This document shows, piece after piece, positions 43,729-48,022 of a stretch of DNA of 48,022 nt. The position numbers and the translations under genes were made by a program. Origin of the DNA: JBBIPZ01 sp037442505 [NCBI: Deltaproteobacteria bacterium] (GTDB lineage Bacteria; CALINM01); assembly GCA_037442505.1 (NCBI GenBank), contig JBBIPZ010000010.1:32553-80574 (forward strand), written 5' to 3'. Position 1 is the first letter of the stretch; the number at the start of each line of letters is the position of its first letter. Below the pieces are notes generated by a model. It was not told the DNA's origin. It saw nothing but the letters and a program-made list of their open reading frames with translations, and did not search any database.

Positions 43729-45477
43729 TCAAATATCACATTTTTTAAATAGAGGAACTTTTCGCATTGTCTTTATATCAACAAGCCCCCTGCTTGTTAA
43801 TCTTAAAAAAGGCAGCCCTGTAAAAGCAATTGTTTGAATATTTAAAAAAGGTCTTTTCATTTTACACCCCATTTTTGCTAATACATTCTCAAGGTCATTT
43901 TCTTTTTTTGCAATTTCTTGCATACTTAGCAATGGAATTAAACCGTAAATAGGCATTGGAAACTCGTAAACAACTTTTTTGTCATACGTAACTACAATAC
44001 CGCCACCTATATCGATTAATTTGTTTATAGCTATCGCTATATTGTCTTCATCAGACCCCAACGCAAGTATGTTGCAGGTATCCCAAACAAGTGTTGTTGC
44101 TACTGCTCCTTTACTAATTCCAGTGCCTTTAATAAAGGCTTTGCCCATCATCTTTGTCCCATGCCTTCTGTCAATCAAAAAAACTGGAATTATGTCTTCT
44201 TTGATATTTGCAACAAGTTTACCTTTTTCAGCCTCCAATACACCCTCACTCTGCTTAATGATGGTAGGGGAGTAAATTTCCATTACAGTTACCTTTTTGT
44301 TATCATCAGCAGTGATAAACAGTTCTTCTTCTCTTACTTTCGGCAATTTTAATGAATTTTCAATTCTTAAAGCCTTTTTTTTCTCAAAGTGAGCGATGTA
44401 TCTTCCATCGTATACTACTAATTTGCCATCAGCTATAACAGTCTTAACTTTCAGATTCTCTAAATCTTCAATTATATTAATATCTGCTACTCTACCAATA
44501 GCGATCGCTCCTCTATCTGATAATCCAAAATATTCAGCTGGATTTATAGTTACCATTTTAATCGCATCAATGACATTAAAACCAAATTCTATCGCCCTTT
44601 TAACAACAATATTAATATAGCCTTCCAGAAGCATAGAAGCGCTGAACACATCAGAAACAAGAATTAACCTCCTCATATCAATATTTAGATCCTTTAACTT
44701 ATGTAGCTCATCTAATTCTCTTCTGATGAAACCTTCTCTAATCATCACATAAACACCATGTCTTAATTTTTCAACCGCCTCTTCTACAGTTATGGATTCA
44801 TGACATGATGTTATCCCACAGTTTAAATATGAGATAAGGTTTTTTGCCTTTGCTCCTGCTGCGTGTCCTTCGACAGTTTTTTTTGCGTTTTTCGACAAGG
44901 ATACCTTACCAAAATAACACCCTTCGTTTCTAACAGCTTCGTTCCAGTATGCCTCACCAATTCCGACAAAATCTTTTCGGGCAAGTAGTTTTTTAAAGTC
45001 TTTAAAGCTAAAATGATGGGATGTTTCGAATCTTTTAAGTGGTGGCACTAAAGGTGGTGCTAAAAACAATGTATTTAAGGGGTAATCTTTAGTAGACTTA
45101 ATAAAAGAAAAAACGCCTTTTATTCCACAAGCGTTTGCTACCATTGCACACTCAGTTATTACCGTTGTTACACCACCTTTTAATGCATAAGTGACAAACT
45201 CATTAAAAGGAACCATACTATCCAGATGTGTATGCGCATCAACAAATCCTGGTGTGATATAACAACCTGCGGCATCAATAACCCTTGTCTCTTGCCCTAT
45301 AAATTCCGGACACTCTTTGCCAATATAAAAAATCCTGCGTCCTTTTATTGCCACAATCTTGCCATACTCTATTTCGTTGGTAAAAACATTAACAATTTTG
45401 CCATTTTTTATTAAAATATCGGCAAAGTCATCGCCTTTCAACACCTCTTGTATAGCCTTTATTTCACTTACTTTCAT
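43729..45477 (-). CDS. ade: Adenine deaminase
   Basis: Ade converts adenine to hypoxanthine for purine salvage. The 582-residue amidohydrolase has the metal-binding 'PGFVDAHTHLDSMVP' (H-x-H), 'GGVTTVITECAMVAN', 'TVEGHAAGAKAKNLISYLNC', 'CHESITVEEAVEKLRHG' and 'VLVSDVF' blocks of the COG1001 family and the C-terminal part with 'LPMPIYGLIPLLS'-like text. ATG 45477 is chosen because an AAAGGAGG site precedes it; the longer reading to 45522 overlaps the upstream transporter gene. It overlaps that MFS gene by 14 bases. Confidence 0.93.
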   Translation of the reverse strand: MKVSEIKAIQEVLKGDDFADILIKNGKIVNVFTNEIEYGKIVAIKGRRIFYIGKECPEFIGQETRVIDAAGCYITPGFVDAHTHLDSMVPFNEFVTYALKGGVTTVITECAMVANACGIKGVFSFIKSTKDYPLNTLFLAPPLVPPLKRFETSHHFSFKDFKKLLARKDFVGIGEAYWNEAVRNEGCYFGKVSLSKNAKKTVEGHAAGAKAKNLISYLNCGITSCHESITVEEAVEKLRHGVYVMIREGFIRRELDELHKLKDLNIDMRRLILVSDVFSASMLLEGYINIVVKRAIEFGFNVIDAIKMVTINPAEYFGLSDRGAIAIGRVADINIIEDLENLKVKTVIADGKLVVYDGRYIAHFEKKKALRIENSLKLPKVREEELFITADDNKKVTVMEIYSPTIIKQSEGVLEAEKGKLVANIKEDIIPVFLIDRRHGTKMMGKAFIKGTGISKGAVATTLVWDTCNILALGSDEDNIAIAINKLIDIGGGIVVTYDKKVVYEFPMPIYGLIPLLSMQEIAKKENDLENVLAKMGCKMKRPFLNIQTIAFTGLPFLRLTSRGLVDIKTMRKVPLFKKCDI

Positions 45478-46696
45478 AAAGCCTCCTTTGAGAGGTAAAT
45501 AAAAAAAGTGTAAATAAAACAAATGCCAGAGCTGCTTGCCCCGCCATTACATAAGAAATATTAATACGTTCCGAAATCATTCCCATTGCTATTATGCCCA
45601 GGGGATAGACACCTAAATACAACGCCGTGAAAATACTAACAACTCTACCCCTAAACTTTTGTATGACGATACTATTCAAATATGCATTTCCAGAGGCATA
45701 AAAAAACACCATCATAAACCCTAAAATAAACGAAACTACACAAGCAAAAAGAAGAGTTTTTGAAAAACCAAGGAAAAAGAGGGCAATTGGGAAAAAGCAC
45801 CCACCAAAAATAAATCTGTGCAACGTGCCTTTAATATCCCTGGGGAAAAAAGAGATATATGATGCACCAGTAAGAGCCCCAACGCCCAATAATCCCATGA
45901 CAATACTTACAGCCTTTGGATCGTCCTCAAGAAAATTCTTAACAATGTAAGGTAACATACCGAAGAAAGGTAAAACAAAAAAACTATAAACAAATATTAT
46001 TGCCATTATCGCAGTTATTCCTTTGTTTTTAACGACATAAAAAAAACCTTCCTTGATATTCATAAGAAATTTTATATTGTTTTCCCTTAGGGGTTGTTTC
46101 GAACGCAGTTTAGACAGGACAAAAATAAGCGGGATGTAGGTGACAGCATTTATCAAAAAACAACCAGCAAGGCCAAAAATTACAACAAAAACTCCAAACA
46201 GTAGTGGGCCTATAAATCTCGAAACATTAAATTGAACAGAATGTAGAGCAATTACACGTGGAATTTTATTTTTCTCAACAAGCGAAGTTAATAAGGTATA
46301 GTAAACAGGATACGATATTGCAGTAGAAACACCATTAATGAACGTCATCACTGCAAGCCCACCATAAGTTATGAAATTAAAAAAGATTCCCACACCTATA
46401 ATGGATGCGACTAACATCCCCAAAGTTTGAGTAACAACAAGTGTCTTTTTATTATCAAAATTGTCTGCCAGATACCCACCAAAAAACGGAAAAACAATAT
46501 TGGGAATTGCCCCCAGAAAGCTGATAAAACCAAAGCTTGATGCGGTATTTTTTAAAGATAGAGAAAGCCAGCTTAATGCAACGTTTTGTATCCAGCTACC
46601 AATATTAGATATAAACACAGTTAGAAAGAACAATAAGAAAGTTTTTTCTTTTAAAAGTAAAAATGCTGATTCTTCGCTTCTTGTTTCGTAAGACAT
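45464..46696 (-). CDS. MFS transporter (DHA3/enterobactin-exporter-like)
   Basis: The 410-residue inner-membrane protein has 12 predicted helices. 'FFLTVFISNIGSWIQNVALSW', split by 'FPFFGGYLADNFDNKKTLVV' (the MFS GxxxDxxxxR/K loop), is the pattern of the MFS_3/EntS-like exporters; 'FYASGNAYLNSIVIQKFRGRV' follows in the C-terminal half. The substrate is unknown. The start lacks an obvious Shine-Dalgarno. It lies between mogA and ade; a link to purine or cofactor export is not supported. Confidence 0.88.
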   Translation of the reverse strand: MSYETRSEESAFLLLKEKTFLLFFLTVFISNIGSWIQNVALSWLSLSLKNTASSFGFISFLGAIPNIVFPFFGGYLADNFDNKKTLVVTQTLGMLVASIIGVGIFFNFITYGGLAVMTFINGVSTAISYPVYYTLLTSLVEKNKIPRVIALHSVQFNVSRFIGPLLFGVFVVIFGLAGCFLINAVTYIPLIFVLSKLRSKQPLRENNIKFLMNIKEGFFYVVKNKGITAIMAIIFVYSFFVLPFFGMLPYIVKNFLEDDPKAVSIVMGLLGVGALTGASYISFFPRDIKGTLHRFIFGGCFFPIALFFLGFSKTLLFACVVSFILGFMMVFFYASGNAYLNSIVIQKFRGRVVSIFTALYLGVYPLGIIAMGMISERINISYVMAGQAALAFVLFTLFLFTSQRRLYESK

Positions 46697-46718
46697 AAAT
46701 TTTATCTTGACTTTTCAA

Positions 46719-47210
46719 CTACTTTATTTCACCACAAGGAGTAGTATCACCTTTCAACTTTTCAAGGGCATGAGGAAGTACCGGTAAAATGAAACTAATG
46801 TTCTCTCGCACCGCTTTAAGACTACCCGGCAGATTTATTATCAATGTTTTTTTCCTTATACCGCAAACACCCCTCGAAAGAATCGCATTTGGACTTTTTT
46901 CCGCTCCTTTGATTCGCATATACTCTGCAAGTCCAGGCACATCACGTTCGATGATTCTTTTTGTAGCCTCTGGAGTAATATCCCTTTCAGTGAAACCAGT
47001 CCCGCCTGTTGTAAATATTATGTCGACCATACCTGAATCACAAAGCGAAGCAAGTTTTTCTGAGATTATTTCCAAATCGTCTGGCAAAATCTCATAATGC
47101 ACAATATTGCCTAAGGATGATGTAATTGCTTTAAGTTCTTCGCCACTTAAGTCTTTGCGTTCACCCCTTGAACCCGTATCACTCAAAGTAATAACGGCAA
47201 TTTTAAACAT
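46719..47210 (-). CDS. mogA: Molybdopterin adenylyltransferase (MogA/MoaB family)
   Basis: The 163 residues have the family blocks 'VITLSDTGSRGERKDLSGE', 'IIFTTGGTGFTERDITPEAT', 'GLAEYMRIKGAEKSPNAILS' and 'TLIINLPGSLKAVRENISF'. MogA adenylates molybdopterin to prepare it for Mo insertion by MoeA. The shorter MoaB members share the fold and also carry the GGTGxxxRD motif, so MoaB-type is possible. It suggests that molybdenum- or tungsten-enzymes exist in this organism, relevant to the MopB operon at the other end. Its AGGGAGGA site straddles the UDG stop. Confidence 0.92.
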   Translation of the reverse strand: MFKIAVITLSDTGSRGERKDLSGEELKAITSSLGNIVHYEILPDDLEIISEKLASLCDSGMVDIIFTTGGTGFTERDITPEATKRIIERDVPGLAEYMRIKGAEKSPNAILSRGVCGIRKKTLIINLPGSLKAVRENISFILPVLPHALEKLKGDTTPCGEIK

Positions 47211-47930
47211 TTAATTATCCTCCCTTAAGATATCAATCATTTTTTTAAGTTTTTTCAAATCTTCCCATGCCTCTTTCTTCGCTATTGGATTTCTCAATAA
47301 AAAAGATGGATGATATGTTGGAAGCACTTTTATTCCATTGACATCGTGAAAATGTCCCCTGATTTTTGAAATTGGCAACTTAGAATTAAGTATCGCCTGA
47401 GTTGCAACAGCACCCAAACAACAAATAATTTTTGGCGAAACAATTTCTATTTGTTTCATAAGAAAAGGCAGACAAATTGGTATAGACTCAAGATGATTGG
47501 AAATCTTGTTTTCCGGCGGCCGGGATTTTAACACATTTGCGATGTAAATATTTTTCGTTCGGCTCAGCCCAATAGTAAGCAACATATTATCAAGCAATCT
47601 TCCTGCCCTACCAACAAAAGGCTCGCCTTTTAAATCTTCCTCTTCTCCTGGTGCTTCACCCACAAACATCACCTCACTACAGGGATTACCTACCCCAAAA
47701 ACAATATTTTTCCTTGTTTTATATAACTCACAACGCTTACAATCGCCCAACTCCTTTCTTAAATTTTCCATCAAAATCTTTTTTTCAACACAGTTAACAA
47801 TTCCAGGGGTATTATCAACTACAATAAATCTGTCGTAAGCAAACCCCAGCCCCTTTAAATATTTACGAATGAAATATTCATAATCTTTATGCTCATCATT
47901 TTTTTGGAAAGTGCTATAATTATTTATCAT
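47211..47930 (-). CDS. Uracil-DNA glycosylase, type 4 (Fe-S)
   Basis: This repair enzyme removes uracil from deaminated cytosine. The 239-residue protein has an N-terminal extension of about 60 residues, then 'LGDCKRCELYKTRKNIVFG' (two cluster cysteines), the catalytic 'FVGEAPGEEED', 'EPFVGRAGRLLDNML', further cluster cysteines in 'IPICLPFL' and 'IICCLGA', and 'TYHPSFLLRN'. Type 4 enzymes are typical of thermophiles and of many anaerobes. ATG 47930 is chosen because it forms an ATGA overlap with the upstream gene's stop; a TTG 45 bases upstream also opens the frame but has no ribosome site. Confidence 0.92.
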   Translation of the reverse strand: MINNYSTFQKNDEHKDYEYFIRKYLKGLGFAYDRFIVVDNTPGIVNCVEKKILMENLRKELGDCKRCELYKTRKNIVFGVGNPCSEVMFVGEAPGEEEDLKGEPFVGRAGRLLDNMLLTIGLSRTKNIYIANVLKSRPPENKISNHLESIPICLPFLMKQIEIVSPKIICCLGAVATQAILNSKLPISKIRGHFHDVNGIKVLPTYHPSFLLRNPIAKKEAWEDLKKLKKMIDILREDN

Positions 47931-48022
47931 GGTGTTGTTTTTAACCCTCTTAATATTGCTTTTTTTTCCAGACAATGGTTTTTGCTTTGGGCCAGCCTTC
48001 CATCTAAAAATTGGCTACGAGC
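47927..48022 (-). CDS. 3' end of an unidentified gene, start outside window
   Basis: The last 31 codons of a minus-strand ORF ('ARSQFLDGRLAQSKNHCLEK...LKTTP') end in TGA at 47929-47927, overlapping the UDG ATG as ATGA. The overlap and lack of stops support a real, translationally coupled gene. The fragment is too short to name. Confidence 0.55.
   Translation of the reverse strand, partial: ARSQFLDGRLAQSKNHCLEKKAILRGLKTTP

Noticed and set aside
1-48022. tRNA, rRNA, CRISPR array, insertion sequence or prophage
   Set aside because: No cloverleaf, no regularly spaced repeats and no transposase or phage protein was seen; all gaps between genes are short.

Overview
The window is AT-rich, densely packed bacterial chromosome. 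No stretch over 300 bases lacks a gene, and I see no tRNA, rRNA, CRISPR array, transposase or phage gene. The content suggests an anaerobic or microaerophilic, possibly thermophilic, Gram-negative bacterium. The signs are a quinone-linked respiratory module with a multiheme cytochrome c, a CCG-type Fe-S protein and an NrfD subunit; ferredoxin-dependent 2-oxoacid oxidoreductase; an outer-membrane-type beta-barrel; lipoproteins; type 4 uracil-DNA glycosylase; and a bacterial STT3. Deferribacterota or a sulfur-reducing group such as the Desulfurellales would fit, but nothing here fixes the phylum.

Layout. 1-5806: five-gene minus-strand respiratory operon behind a good sigma-70 promoter: NarI-like/CCG Fe-S oxidoreductase, heptaheme-type cytochrome c, four-cluster ferredoxin subunit, NrfD subunit, and a Tat-exported MopB-family subunit cut by the window edge. 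5835-9240: recG, queF and a beta-barrel protein (minus). 9301-11664: TudS/DUF1722 protein and aspartase (plus). 11661-17108: slt, nfo, a Crp/Fnr regulator, an isochorismatase-like hydrolase and an SSS symporter (minus). 17219-24122: GNAT acetyltransferase (plus), smc plus a DUF294 nucleotidyltransferase (minus), and a B12-binding radical SAM enzyme (plus). 24128-31634: tight operon of STT3 oligosaccharyltransferase, a dolichol-phosphate-mannose-synthase-like GT2, two lipoproteins and an Ig-like periplasmic protein. 31737-34232: tautomerase, a small lipoprotein, and a pair for inositol phosphate and phospholipid synthesis. 34330-39909: uvrB, korAB, nadA (plus). 39994-48022: minus-strand genes nadB, chorismate mutase, a stand-alone DAHP-synthase regulatory domain, a polyprenyl-phosphate sugar transferase, adenine deaminase, an MFS exporter, mogA, uracil-DNA glycosylase and a fragment of one more gene.

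How the genes work together. The first operon could move electrons between the quinone pool and periplasmic carriers. Its MopB subunit appears to lack the usual metal-ligand region, which suggests a Qrc/Act-like rather than a polysulfide-reductase-like role. KorAB feeds reduced ferredoxin from 2-oxoacids. AspA links aspartate to fumarate; NadB and NadA convert aspartate to quinolinate for NAD. Ino1 with the CDP-alcohol transferase points to inositol phospholipid (or a related inositol solute). STT3 with GT2, and the separate sugar transferase, point to surface glycosylation.

The most unusual signals are: (i) at least eight transcription-unit-leading genes whose -10 box lies 6-8 nt before the start codon with no Shine-Dalgarno, i.e. 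probable leaderless mRNAs, while internal operon genes carry clear Shine-Dalgarno sites; (ii) a free-standing DAHP synthase ferredoxin-like domain without its barrel, followed by a 19-codon ORF with a perfect ribosome binding site; (iii) the CCG protein plus Qrc-like respiratory operon, with a CX3CH haem motif; (iv) a short dispersed repeat in three intergenic spots.
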